A stretch of 10,410 nucleotides of DNA from Legionellales bacterium (GCA_023266435.1 JAHFQF010000073.1:1-10410), one strand, 5' to 3'; shown: positions 1-7,850, counted from the stretch's first letter. A program made the numbers and translations. Notes: a model not told the origin generated them from the sequence alone.

Positions 1-1
1 C

Positions 2-616
2 GCTGCTGCTGTCAAGCACACAGACTCCTTAAAAAAATCCATTGTAGACTTAAAAGCAAAATTAGCTAAAGCCTCTGCCAAGCAAAAAACTCAAAAAGAC
101 AAACGCGTGACTGTGGCCAATAAATTTAAAACTAAGCCCTCTCCTGCTTCAAAAAATCAGCTCAATAAAGCCAAAGAAGAATACACAGTAACCGCCGATC
201 TGGTTGCTTCACTCAAAACCGAATTTGAGGCTGCAAGAAACGCTTTACAAGCCGCGCAAACTGAGCAGGCTAAATTAAACGCGCTACAAAAATTAGTATC
301 CTCTTTTGAAAAAGATTGGAAAGCTGCGCAAAAACAAAAAGCCGCTGCACCTGCATCCACCACCAAAGCTGTGGCCAGCACCACCAAGGAAGGTGCGCCT
401 AAAAAAGCAGTGGCCTCATCCGCTACTAAAGCAAAAAGTAGCAAATCCGCAGCCAGCGCTGAAACTCAAACTAAAGCGCCCACAAGTGCTAAAAAAGTGG
501 TCCGTAAGAAGCAAGCAGCAGCCAAAGACTCTGCCGTGGCGCCGTTATCAACACCACAACTTCCTATCGAGTCACCAGCTCTTGCATTGAGCACCTCTGC
601 GACAGCAGAAGCTTAA
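2..616 (+). CDS. Lys/Ala-rich AlgP-like (histone H1-like) protein, 5' end missing
   Basis: The frame is open from base 2 to the TAA at 614-616, giving 204 visible residues, so the gene begins left of the window. A GTG at 107 lies inside this frame and is not needed as a start. The first ~115 visible residues are charged and helix-prone, with many Lys, Gln, Glu and Ala (coiled-coil-like). After that comes a low-complexity tail rich in Lys, Ala, Ser and Thr, with a short duplication (ASTTKAV then ASTTKEG) and a basic VRKK patch. This two-part plan resembles pseudomonad AlgP/AlgR3, a coiled-coil N-terminus followed by a Lys/Ala/Pro-rich histone-like tail thought to bind DNA. Here the tail has Ser/Thr where AlgP has KPAA repeats. 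Homology of such low-complexity proteins is weak evidence, so nucleoid or DNA binding is inference only. It converges on the HAD gene. Confidence 0.6.
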   Translation, partial: AAAVKHTDSLKKSIVDLKAKLAKASAKQKTQKDKRVTVANKFKTKPSPASKNQLNKAKEEYTVTADLVASLKTEFEAARNALQAAQTEQAKLNALQKLVSSFEKDWKAAQKQKAAAPASTTKAVASTTKEGAPKKAVASSATKAKSSKSAASAETQTKAPTSAKKVVRKKQAAAKDSAVAPLSTPQLPIESPALALSTSATAEA

Positions 617-625
617 TTTCTGAAA

Positions 626-658
626 ATGGCTTGGAGGACTCCCTCCAAGCGCATTTAA
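626..658. terminator. Hairpin terminator between convergent genes
   Basis: A perfect 9-bp stem (GCTTGGAGG at 629-637 with CCTCCAAGC at 642-650) encloses a 4-base loop. It can be extended by ATG/CAT pairing around a bulged G at 651. On the plus strand it is followed by a weak TTTAAT stretch and on the minus strand by CATTTTC. It starts about 12 bp after the stop of the AlgP-like gene and lies about 11 bp beyond the stop of the oppositely oriented HAD gene, so it probably serves both. Confidence 0.7.
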
Positions 659-661
659 TCA

Positions 662-1222
662 TCAGCGCCCTATCATTATCCAACGCTCTACGCATCTCAC
701 CACCTCAAAGAAGCTTTCCTCTAGCCAACGCGCTTTAAAATTTTGTCTGGCTGGACACACGTACGCAACCTGGGTCCCCGCTAAACAACTCGCTAAGACG
801 CCAGTCAATAACCGATCATCCGCCAAGAAGACCTCTTGAGGTTGCACCTTGAAATGTTGTGCGATAGCCAATAATCCCTGTGGGTAGGGCTTTTTGGGAA
901 ACCCCGCAATAAACAGCAGCTCTGGAAAAGCGGTTTGGAAGTACTGTCGACGCGCTTGATTTGGCTTATTGCTTAACAATGCTAACTTGATAGATGTTTC
1001 CCTCAAAGCATTTAACCAGATCACCACCTCTTCATCGGGCTGCACTTGCCCATGGGAGGCAAGCACCCCATCAAAATCCAAAGCTAACACCTTTATTTTT
1101 TTGGCAATCAAGTAACTTAATTCAAGCTGGGTTACATTGGTGATCTTGCTTGTGAGCGCTAATTGTTTGATTTCTCGACGAAAAAGCCACCCCTGTCTTA
1201 AAGCGAATAAAAATCTAGTCAT
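662..1222 (-). CDS. YqeG-type HAD superfamily (subfamily IIIA) phosphatase
   Basis: This is a 186-residue putative cytoplasmic phosphatase. HAD motifs appear in order: motif I DFDGVL with Asp49 (nucleophile) and Asp51; motif II LLSN with Ser84; motif III Lys110/Lys111 in FPKKPYP; motif IV DDRLLTG with Asp135/Asp136. The LIAKKIKVLALDFDGVL lead-in, the KKP.P segment and the DxLLT-V pattern match the YqeG family (HAD IIIA) rather than larger capped HADs, and there is no room for a cap domain. One oddity is that motif IV ends in Gly141, where YqeG-type proteins usually have Asp (GDQLLTD). The adjacent Asp pair may still bind Mg2+. The substrate is unknown. The ATG is preceded by AGGG about 8 bases upstream. 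The gene diverges from ubiK, and a CATAAT box on the minus strand (1255-1260) is a possible -10. Confidence 0.8.
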   Translation of the reverse strand: MTRFLFALRQGWLFRREIKQLALTSKITNVTQLELSYLIAKKIKVLALDFDGVLASHGQVQPDEEVVIWLNALRETSIKLALLSNKPNQARRQYFQTAFPELLFIAGFPKKPYPQGLLAIAQHFKVQPQEVFLADDRLLTGVLASCLAGTQVAYVCPARQNFKARWLEESFFEVVRCVERWIMIGR

Positions 1223-1249
1223 CTAATTACCCTATTTTCCATGTGGTGT

Positions 1250-1279
1250 GTTTCATTATGCACGGATATTCCCTAAAAT
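1250..1279 (+). promoter_or_regulatory. Candidate sigma70 promoter for ubiK
   Basis: A TAAAAT box (1274-1279, five of six matches to TATAAT) lies 17-18 bases after a poor -35-like GTTTCAT. This gives a transcription start near 1286 and a leader of about 30 nt before the ubiK ATG. It sits in the 94-bp divergent gap, where a CATAAT on the other strand could drive the HAD gene. The -10 is good and the -35 weak, so this is tentative. Confidence 0.35.
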
Positions 1280-1316
1280 TGCAGGCTAACTACTGCTAGA
1301 AAATAAGGGCCTCTCC

Positions 1317-1565
1317 ATGCAACAGTTACTCCAAGATCTATTAAGAGAAATACCGCCTTCTTTAATTGGCGTAAAAACAGAAATTGAACAGTGGCTAAAA
1401 ATGGCTTTTATTAAAAAAATGAAAAATCTGGACTTCGTGACCCGCGAAGAGTTCGAGATTCAGCTAGAAGTATTACAGCGTACCCAGCAGCGCTGTCGCG
1501 AACTGGAGTCCCAGCTGAAAACCTTAGAAACGAAAGTCAATGAAGGTTCGAAAAATAATCAGTAA
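1317..1565 (+). CDS. ubiK: UbiK, ubiquinone biosynthesis accessory factor (BMFP family, YqiC-like)
   Basis: An 82-residue protein. UbiK is a small coiled-coil, membrane-fusogenic factor that partners with UbiJ and supports aerobic ubiquinone synthesis by the Ubi complex. The diagnostic stretch is LDFVTREEFEIQLEVLQRT (residues 38-56), almost matching the LDLVSREEFDVQ-VLLRT of E. coli YqiC. It is followed by a heptad-like coiled coil (about 57-76) and a polar tail. It is shorter than the ~96-residue E. coli protein, mainly at the N-terminus and tail. The ATG has AAGGG 7 bases upstream, which supports this start. A UbiK-ComM neighbourhood is also seen in other gammaproteobacteria (from memory), here with an antiporter inserted between the two. 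Confidence 0.9.
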   Translation: MQQLLQDLLREIPPSLIGVKTEIEQWLKMAFIKKMKNLDFVTREEFEIQLEVLQRTQQRCRELESQLKTLETKVNEGSKNNQ

Positions 1566-1576
1566 GCATGTATAAT
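1547..1576 (+). promoter_or_regulatory. Candidate promoter for the kefB-comM-rep operon
   Basis: A perfect TATAAT (1571-1576) lies just after the ubiK stop, with a weak -35-like TTCGAA (1547-1552) 18 bases upstream inside the end of ubiK. The predicted start near 1583 gives a leader of about 50 nt before the antiporter ATG. A short GAGG/CCTC hairpin (1578-1590) followed by TTATTT lies at the start of that leader. It could weakly terminate ubiK transcripts or do nothing. Confidence 0.4.
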
Positions 1577-1631
1577 CGAGGGCTAGCCTCTTATTTCTGG
1601 TTAGTCCACAGCACCTGATGGAGCCACCTGT

Positions 1632-3617
1632 ATGACACTATTCCACGACATCTTGCTCGTGCTTGGCATTGCTGTTGCAATCATTTGCCTATTAAGGCTC
1701 GTCAAGCTTCCTCCTATTTTGGGCTATCTGATGGCGGGCTGTTTGTGTGGCCCTGCTGGACTGGGCTTATTTCACAGTGTTGAGGGCTTATCTTTTGCTG
1801 CCGAAATCGGCGTGGTCTTTTTATTATTTACGATTGGATTAGAGTTGTCTTTCCCTAAATTAATCGCCATGCGCCGAAGCCTCATGACCCTGGGGGGGCT
1901 ACAGGTCGTCTTGTGTACCTTGTCGATTTTGGGTGTTGCCATGCTGGCTGGCGTGGACTCTAAGGCAGCGTTTGCCATTGCTGGCGCCATTGCGCTGTCT
2001 TCAACAGCGGTGGTCACTAAACAGCTGCTTGAGCAAGGGGAGCTATATCAAGAGCACGGTAAAGCGGCTTTAAGCATTTTATTATTCCAAGATCTGGCAG
2101 CCATTCCCTTTCTGATTATCGTACCAAGTTTAGCGAGCGAATCAGCTAATATTGGTACTACCCTGTCTTTTGCCATGCTAAAGGGCAGTCTTGTCGTTAT
2201 TGTTTTAATGTTCTTGGGCCATCGGATTCTGCGTCCACTCTTCCATCAGGTTGCACTTGCTCGCTCAACTGAGCTTTTTATGTTGGCCATTTTATTGGTC
2301 GTGCTTTCTGCTGCCTGGCTGACCGAAACATTCGGCCTATCGATGGCACTGGGCGGATTTTTAGCAGGAGCCCTCCTGGCTGAGACTGAATACCAGCATC
2401 AAATTGAAAGCGATATAGAACCCTTTAGAGATATTTTTCTGGGGTTTTTCTTTGTGACGGTTGGGATGAAGCTCAACCCAGCAATTCTGCTCTCCCAAGG
2501 CCACTGGGTCCTGCTGCTTGTTTTGGGGATTCTGCTGATTAAAGGGATTATCATTGCGCTCTTAGCGCGCGTTAGTGGGCTGTCCTTAAAGTTTTCTATT
2601 AAAACTGGGTTGGTGCTTGCACAAGGAGGAGAGTTTGGCTTTGCCTTATTAGCGCTCGCCTCTGCGTATCACATCATTGACACTGAGCTCAATCAAATCG
2701 TGATTGCTGCGATTATCATTAGCTTGGCACTGGCTCCTATTTTAATTCGCAAAAGCAAAGCCATCGCTGGATTTTTGGCACCTTTGCTTTCCAAAGAAAG
2801 TGCGCTTGTAGAAGACATCACTGCCATCGAAAAAATCTCTGATGAAATTAATCAACATGCGATCATCTGTGGATTTGGTCGAGTAGGGCAGCATCTGGCT
2901 CGATTTCTTGAGGCGGAAGGGATTAACTATATAGGCCTTGATCTGGACCCCAAACGGATCAGAGAAGCAACCGCTGCCGATGAACCAGTCTTTTATGGCG
3001 ACTCTACACAGCTCCATTTGCTAGAGGCGGCGGGGCTTAGCAAGGCGCGAATTTTGCTCGTTGCTTTTAACGATCATGAGTTGGCGCTAAAAACCATTAA
3101 AACCATTCGTCGTGCAAAATATGATTTACCCATTTTAGTGCGCGCACAAGATGACAAATACTTAGAAGAGTTACAGCTGGCGGGAGCGACGGAAGTTGTC
3201 CCTGAAACGCTGGAGGCCAGTTTGATGTTAGCATCGCATATGTTGCTTTTATTAGGGCAAGATCCGCAACGTGTTAATCTATTGATTAATGATGTGATTT
3301 CTTCTCGCTATAGCATCTTAAAGGCTTACTTTAAAGGCGAAGATGAAGTGGATCGCATGGAATCCTTTGATGAAAATGCTGAATCTTTACACACCGTGAC
3401 GATCACAGACAACGCATTTGCGGTTGGCAAATCCATTGCTGAGATTTTAAGTGGTTGTGCTGACGATCTGGTGATCAAAATTACTGCTTTTAAACGTGAT
3501 GGGATTAAAAGCCATAGCCCCAGTTTAGAGGTGATTTTGAAACCAGGGGACATTATTATTTTACAAGGAACCAATGAGCAGCTCTACCTTGCAGAAGAGA
3601 AGCTCCTAAAGGGATAA
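1632..3617 (+). CDS. KefB/KefC-type K+/H+ antiporter (CPA2 family) with RCK_N and RCK_C domains
   Basis: A 661-residue inner-membrane protein predicted to exchange or efflux K+ for H+. Residues about 5-378 are very hydrophobic, with roughly 12 membrane segments, and form the Na+/H+-exchanger domain. The family FQDLA motif carries Asp154, the likely ion-coupling residue. The loop HQIESDIEPFRD (256-267) closely matches the regulatory Q-loop of E. coli KefC (HALESDIEPF). A cytoplasmic RCK_N/TrkA-N Rossmann domain follows, with GFGRVG at 414-419 and acidic LDLD (436-439) suited to a dinucleotide. A second RCK_C/TrkA-C domain occupies about 585-660. E. coli KefB and KefC lack that last domain, so direct glutathione gating as in E. 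coli should not be assumed, and no KefF-like partner gene is visible. The start has GGAG 8 bases upstream. It lies 3 bp before comM and is probably co-transcribed with it. Confidence 0.9.
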   Translation: MTLFHDILLVLGIAVAIICLLRLVKLPPILGYLMAGCLCGPAGLGLFHSVEGLSFAAEIGVVFLLFTIGLELSFPKLIAMRRSLMTLGGLQVVLCTLSILGVAMLAGVDSKAAFAIAGAIALSSTAVVTKQLLEQGELYQEHGKAALSILLFQDLAAIPFLIIVPSLASESANIGTTLSFAMLKGSLVVIVLMFLGHRILRPLFHQVALARSTELFMLAILLVVLSAAWLTETFGLSMALGGFLAGALLAETEYQHQIESDIEPFRDIFLGFFFVTVGMKLNPAILLSQGHWVLLLVLGILLIKGIIIALLARVSGLSLKFSIKTGLVLAQGGEFGFALLALASAYHIIDTELNQIVIAAIIISLALAPILIRKSKAIAGFLAPLLSKESALVEDITAIEKISDEINQHAIICGFGRVGQHLARFLEAEGINYIGLDLDPKRIREATAADEPVFYGDSTQLHLLEAAGLSKARILLVAFNDHELALKTIKTIRRAKYDLPILVRAQDDKYLEELQLAGATEVVPETLEASLMLASHMLLLLGQDPQRVNLLINDVISSRYSILKAYFKGEDEVDRMESFDENAESLHTVTITDNAFAVGKSIAEILSGCADDLVIKITAFKRDGIKSHSPSLEVILKPGDIIILQGTNEQLYLAEEKLLKG

Positions 3618-3620
3618 AAC

Positions 3621-5129
3621 ATGGCAGTATCTGTAGTTCGCACGCGCGCCAACATGGGGTTGGAAGCGCCATTGGTTACTATCGAAACACATTTGACTAA
3701 TGGAGTGCCGCACCTAACCATTGTTGGATTGCCTGAAGTCGCCGTTAAGGAGAGCAAGGATCGCGTTCGCAGTGCTCTATTAAATAGTGGATTTGAATTT
3801 CCCCTCAAACGCATAACCATCAATCTAGCGCCTGCCGATTTACCCAAAGAGGGCGCTCAGTTTGATTTGGCCATCGCTATTAGCATTCTAGTTGCTAGCC
3901 AGCAAATTAATATTCCCCACCTCTCCACCAAGGAATTTATTGGGGAGCTGGCCTTAACAGGGGAATTACGCCCTGTACGCGGCATTCTGCCCATGGCGCT
4001 TGCTTGCCAACGAGAATCAAGACGACTCATTGTCCCCATGGATAATGCCAAAGAAGCCTGTATCGTGCAAAATTTGGCCTTATATGGCGCGCATGATTTA
4101 TTGTCTTTGGTGCAAGCCTTACAAACCAACGAGCTGATGCCTTATCAAGGACAGGCGCTGGAGTGGACGCAGAACAGCAACGGGGATTTTTCGGAAGTTA
4201 AAGGACAGCATTTCGCCAAAAGGGCGCTAGAAATTGCAGCTGCTGGCGCACACAGTGCGTTACTCGTCGGACCACCCGGGTGCGGAAAATCCATGTTAGC
4301 CTCTAGATTTGCTTCTATTTTACCTCCGCTTTCGCAGCCAGAGCAGCTTGAAGTTGCCATGATCAGCTCGATTTTACGCGCTGGTCGCACTCCACAGTTA
4401 TCGAGGCCTTTCCGCTCCCCGCATCACAATGCCTCTCATGTAGCCATTGTAGGCGGAGGCGCAAAAGCCAAACCGGGTGAGATTACTTTAGCCCATCATG
4501 GCGTTTTATTTTTAGATGAACTGCCTGAGTTTGATCGCCGTGTATTAGAATCATTACGAGAGCCGCTAGAAACTGGTCAAGTACATATTGCTAGGGCTAA
4601 CTATTCACATGCTTATCCAGCAAAGTTTCAATTTCTGGCTGCCATGAATCCCTGTCCTTGCGGCTATCTGAGTGATGCCACCAGACAATGCCGTTGCACA
4701 CCCGATCAAATTCAACGGTATCGCAATAAAATTTCAGGGCCTATTCTAGATAGAATTGATGTGCAGGTAGACTTGCCTGCTATAAGCCCCTCGATATTAA
4801 AAACCTCTACTGACACCATTGAGTCCAGCGAGTCTGTGCAAAAACGCGTGATTGCTGCAAGAGATACTCAATTTGCAAGACAAAACTGTTATAATAGTAG
4901 CTTGTCTACTACTCAAATTGATCAAGTATGTAGCATACAACCTACAACCCAATCTTTCTTTGAAAAAGCGATGACGACTTTAAAGCTCTCTGCTCGAAGC
5001 TATCATCGCATTCTTAAACTGGCGCGCACAATTGCTGATCTGGATCGCCAAGCTGAGATTGAAATCAACCATTTGCAGGAAGCGATTGGGTATCGTCAAC
5101 TGGATCGGTTGTTTTCCAAAGGTATTTAA
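3621..5129 (+). CDS. comM: ComM/YifB, Mg-chelatase-like AAA+ helicase
   Basis: A 502-residue protein, the usual family length. ComM is a hexameric AAA+ branch-migration helicase that helps integrate incoming single-stranded DNA during natural transformation; the family is also widespread in species not known to be competent. Domains: N-terminal Lon-protease-like ChlI domain (about 1-165); AAA+ Mg-chelatase core with Walker A GPPGCGKS (217-224) and Walker B LFLDELPEF (296-304); a Cys pattern CPC...CRC (Cys345, 347, 357, 359) as in the family; sensor/Arg-finger region GPILDRID (373-380, Arg378); and a helical C-terminal domain ending YRQLDRLF. All key residues are intact. AAGGGA lies 7 bases before the ATG. 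It is 3 bp after the antiporter and its TAA overlaps the rep ATG. Whether this organism is competent cannot be judged here. Confidence 0.95.
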   Translation: MAVSVVRTRANMGLEAPLVTIETHLTNGVPHLTIVGLPEVAVKESKDRVRSALLNSGFEFPLKRITINLAPADLPKEGAQFDLAIAISILVASQQINIPHLSTKEFIGELALTGELRPVRGILPMALACQRESRRLIVPMDNAKEACIVQNLALYGAHDLLSLVQALQTNELMPYQGQALEWTQNSNGDFSEVKGQHFAKRALEIAAAGAHSALLVGPPGCGKSMLASRFASILPPLSQPEQLEVAMISSILRAGRTPQLSRPFRSPHHNASHVAIVGGGAKAKPGEITLAHHGVLFLDELPEFDRRVLESLREPLETGQVHIARANYSHAYPAKFQFLAAMNPCPCGYLSDATRQCRCTPDQIQRYRNKISGPILDRIDVQVDLPAISPSILKTSTDTIESSESVQKRVIAARDTQFARQNCYNSSLSTTQIDQVCSIQPTTQSFFEKAMTTLKLSARSYHRILKLARTIADLDRQAEIEINHLQEAIGYRQLDRLFSKGI

Positions 5130-7159
5130 TGAATAGCCACCTTAATGCGGCCCAGCGTGAAGCCATTCAACACATTCATAGTCCTTTATTAGTAATTGCT
5201 GGTGCTGGCAGTGGAAAGACTCGCGTCATCACTCATAAAATCGCACATCTGATTCACGAAGAGCATTTTAAAGCAAAGCAGATTGCAGCCATTACTTTTA
5301 CCAATAAAGCAGCTCGTGAAATGCAGCATCGTGTACAGTCGCTTATTAAAGCTCCGCTCAATAAAGGGCTCACTGTTTGTACATTCCATTCTTTGGGGTT
5401 GCAGATAGTCAAACAAGGCTATCGTCATTTAGGACTCAGATCCAAGTTTAGTTTATTTGACACCGAAGACTCATTAAATTTACTAGCGCAATGTGCTGAA
5501 AAAAAAATGATGGAACATGCAGAGCAACTTAAACAAACACTGACACAAATCAGTATGTGGAAAAATTCGCTGATTTCCCCAGAAAAACTGATTCAAGATG
5601 CCTCGGATGAGCAGCTATACCGAAATGCTTTGAGCTATCAAAGTTATCAAGAGCGTTTGCAATTATACAATGCTGTGGATTTTGATGATTTAATCCGTCT
5701 ACCCAATGTGCTTTTTTCTGAGCACCCAGAAGAGCTGCTTAAATGGCAAGGCAAATTACATTATTTGTTGGTGGATGAATATCAAGATACCAATTTAAGT
5801 CAATTCGCGCTCATCAAGCACTTATGTGGTATACGACAACAATTTACTTTGGTCGGAGATGATGATCAGGCCATTTATGCTTGGCGTGGCGCTGAGCCCA
5901 AGTTGTTACAACAAATCCAGCAAGACTTCCCCTCATTGAAAGTAGTGAAATTAGAGCAAAACTATCGCTCCAAACAAACCATCTTAAATGCTGCTAACCA
6001 TTTGATTGACCATAACACTCATATTTTTTCAAAAAAATTATGGAGTCAGCACCAACAAGGTGAAAAAGTACGTGTCATTAAAATTGATAACGATACGATG
6101 GAAGCGCGCACGATTATTGATCACATCATTCAGCATAAGCTGCATACAGGTAGTCCCTTGCATGATTATGCCATTTTATATCGCAGCAACCATCAAGCTC
6201 GACCTTTTGAGCAGGCATTACGAGAAGCAAACTTACCCTATAATTTAAGTGGCAGCACTTCAGACTTTATGAAAACTGAGATTAAGGATTTGGCTGCTTA
6301 TCTGCGCTTAATGCTGAATCCAGAAGATGATAATGCTTTTTTACGCTGTATTAATACACCCAAACGTGAGTTAGGCCCAAAAACCATTGAGAAATTAACG
6401 CACTATGCGCGGCAACGTGAAACCAGCTTATTGGCCGCCTGTCTAGAGATGGGCCTTACCCAAGTGCTACCGGCAAAAACAACCGATGTATTACATGAGT
6501 TTGCACAAACACTCATGCAAACTGCTGATAATTTGTCTCGTTCTGATCCCATTGAATGCCTGCAAATCTATATTAATACTTTAAACTATGATGCACACCT
6601 GCTTGAAAACAGCACCTCTGTTAAACAAGCTGAAAAAAGAATGGAGAATGTGAATCACTTCTTAAACTGGCTATATCGTTTGCTCAAAGGAACGCCTGAA
6701 TCCAAGGCCCTCTCTTTTGAAAAGGCCATGCATCGTATGATGTTGATTGATATTTTGGATGCTCAAAATAAAAACAATGAAGAGGGCGCACTCGTGCTGT
6801 CTACGCTGCATGCAGCCAAAGGATTAGAGTTTCCTTATGTATACTTGATTGGTTTAGAAGAGGGCATTTTGCCGCATGAAAATAGCATTGCTAACGATAC
6901 CATCGAAGAAGAAAGGCGGCTAATGTACGTGGGGATGACCCGCGCCCAAGATGAGCTCACCATCAGCTGGTGTGAAAAGAGAAAAAAACAAGGTGGCTGG
7001 TATACCACAGAAATGAGCAGGTTTTTGTCAGAGTTACCTGACTCTGAAACGGTGTGGCCTAACAGCCTTTCAGTGAAAGCACCCCACATCGATGAGTCTC
7101 TCAATGGGCACTCTTGTTTTAATGCATTAAAAGCGATGCTGTCTCAGGAAGAAGAGTAG
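5129..7159 (+). CDS. rep: ATP-dependent DNA helicase Rep
   Basis: A 676-residue SF1A 3'-5' helicase, matching E. coli Rep (about 673) along its whole length. Rep travels with the replisome through DnaB and removes proteins and other blocks ahead of forks. Visible motifs: Q-motif region LNAAQREAI; Walker A GAGSGKT (25-31); motif Ia ITFTNKAAREM (55-65); motif II DEYQDT (216-221); motif III GDDDQAIYAWRGA (243-255); motif IV LEQNYRS (275-281); and near the C-terminus LHAAKGLEFPYV and EERRLMYVGMTRAQ. The tail FNALKAMLSQEEE resembles the E. coli Rep ending (LANLKAMMAAKRGK), a region implicated in DnaB contact. This favours Rep over UvrD or PcrA. The ATG overlaps the comM stop (TAATG) with AAAGG about 7 bases upstream, suggesting translational coupling. 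A hairpin follows about 50 bp after the stop. Confidence 0.97.
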   Translation: MNSHLNAAQREAIQHIHSPLLVIAGAGSGKTRVITHKIAHLIHEEHFKAKQIAAITFTNKAAREMQHRVQSLIKAPLNKGLTVCTFHSLGLQIVKQGYRHLGLRSKFSLFDTEDSLNLLAQCAEKKMMEHAEQLKQTLTQISMWKNSLISPEKLIQDASDEQLYRNALSYQSYQERLQLYNAVDFDDLIRLPNVLFSEHPEELLKWQGKLHYLLVDEYQDTNLSQFALIKHLCGIRQQFTLVGDDDQAIYAWRGAEPKLLQQIQQDFPSLKVVKLEQNYRSKQTILNAANHLIDHNTHIFSKKLWSQHQQGEKVRVIKIDNDTMEARTIIDHIIQHKLHTGSPLHDYAILYRSNHQARPFEQALREANLPYNLSGSTSDFMKTEIKDLAAYLRLMLNPEDDNAFLRCINTPKRELGPKTIEKLTHYARQRETSLLAACLEMGLTQVLPAKTTDVLHEFAQTLMQTADNLSRSDPIECLQIYINTLNYDAHLLENSTSVKQAEKRMENVNHFLNWLYRLLKGTPESKALSFEKAMHRMMLIDILDAQNKNNEEGALVLSTLHAAKGLEFPYVYLIGLEEGILPHENSIANDTIEEERRLMYVGMTRAQDELTISWCEKRKKQGGWYTTEMSRFLSELPDSETVWPNSLSVKAPHIDESLNGHSCFNALKAMLSQEEE

Positions 7160-7208
7160 AGCGGGGCCTGCCCGAGATTGTTGTTCCAAGGGTAATAGTG
7201 ACACTCGG

Positions 7209-7245
7209 AGAACTGAGTAGATTGACCAAACTACACAGTTCTTTG
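7209..7245 (+). terminator. Hairpin terminator after rep
   Basis: AGAACTGAGTAG (7209-7220) pairs with CTACACAGTTCT (7231-7242). There is one internal A-A mismatch and a 10-base loop, and TTTG follows immediately. The U-tract is short, so termination may be only moderate. On the minus strand the hairpin is not followed by a U-run, so it fits the end of the rep transcript better than the end of the cytochrome gene. Confidence 0.55.
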
Positions 7246-7264
7246 ATACTTGAACGCTTACAGA

Positions 7265-7693
7265 TTATTTGCTGATCATATACTCAATCGTAGCCTTCAG
7301 GTCACTGTCGCTACATTGTGCACAAGTTCCCTTAGGCGGCATGGCATTAATCCCCTGTATTGCGTGCTGCAATAAAGTATCAATACCTTGATCGACTCGG
7401 GGTTTCCAGGCGGCTTTATCACCTAGTTTTGGTGCGCCAGCAACGCCTGCAGCATGGCAAATAGTACAAAACTGATTATAAATCTGCTCACCAGATAGCC
7501 CCAGTCCATTCCCTGCTGTTACAGCAGCTGCTGCAGCGACTTCTTTTACATGCAACTGAGGTAACCCAGGCGGCTGTAAGCGCTGCTCCATGGCTTCAGG
7601 ACTATTGTCTACTACACGGGCTTGAATCGCCATCACGGGTGCTGAGAGTATCATCAAAAAAACAAAGGCATAAGACTTACTATATAAGCTCAT
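7265..7693 (-). CDS. Cytochrome c5 family protein, secreted monohaem cytochrome c
   Basis: A 142-residue periplasmic electron carrier. It begins with a signal peptide: a short n-region, a hydrophobic stretch (about 8-18), and a likely cut after SAPVMA (Ala22). An Ala-rich linker (to about 65) precedes one class I cytochrome domain. The haem-binding CTICH has Cys76, Cys79 and axial His80; the distal ligand is probably Met118 in NAMPPKG. The extra Cys pair CAQC (124, 127) after PPKGTC is a hallmark of the c5 family, where it forms a disulfide. The end SDSDLKATIEYMISK also fits. In bacteria with this family it is thought to feed electrons to terminal oxidases, and the precise partner is not shown here. 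The ATG has AGGGAG 8 bases upstream. It is monocistronic and convergent with rep. Confidence 0.93.
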   Translation of the reverse strand: MSLYSKSYAFVFLMILSAPVMAIQARVVDNSPEAMEQRLQPPGLPQLHVKEVAAAAAVTAGNGLGLSGEQIYNQFCTICHAAGVAGAPKLGDKAAWKPRVDQGIDTLLQHAIQGINAMPPKGTCAQCSDSDLKATIEYMISK

Positions 7694-7722
7694 AAAAACG
7701 ACTCCCTCTTTTTATGCGGTTC

Positions 7723-7728
7723 ATTATA
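7723..7728 (-). promoter_or_regulatory. Candidate -10 box for the cytochrome c5 gene
   Basis: Read on the minus strand, a perfect TATAAT lies 29 bp upstream of the cytochrome start codon. No convincing -35 lies 16-18 bases before it. An imperfect palindrome (GTAA-ACGC-TTAC, 7736-7747) overlaps the spacer and could be an activator site, which would fit a promoter lacking a good -35. That last step is inference. Confidence 0.4.
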
Positions 7729-7850
7729 CCTGCTGTAAACGCTTACGCATAGACAGTTGTGGCTAGAGTGGTTATCATACTAGGCCTTATGCGCAATCAT
7801 CTTGGTCAACAGCCCGCTGGATCCAGAATATTCGCATTTTGAGACAACAT

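Noticed and set aside
107..109. GTG as the start of the AlgP-like gene
   Set aside because: The same frame is open with the same Lys/Ala-rich composition back to base 2, and no ribosome site precedes the GTG, so the gene extends left of the window.
7817..7826. Perfect 10-bp palindrome CTGGATCCAG upstream of the tRNA
   Set aside because: About ten 10-bp palindromes are expected by chance in a window of this size, and no regulator consensus is matched.
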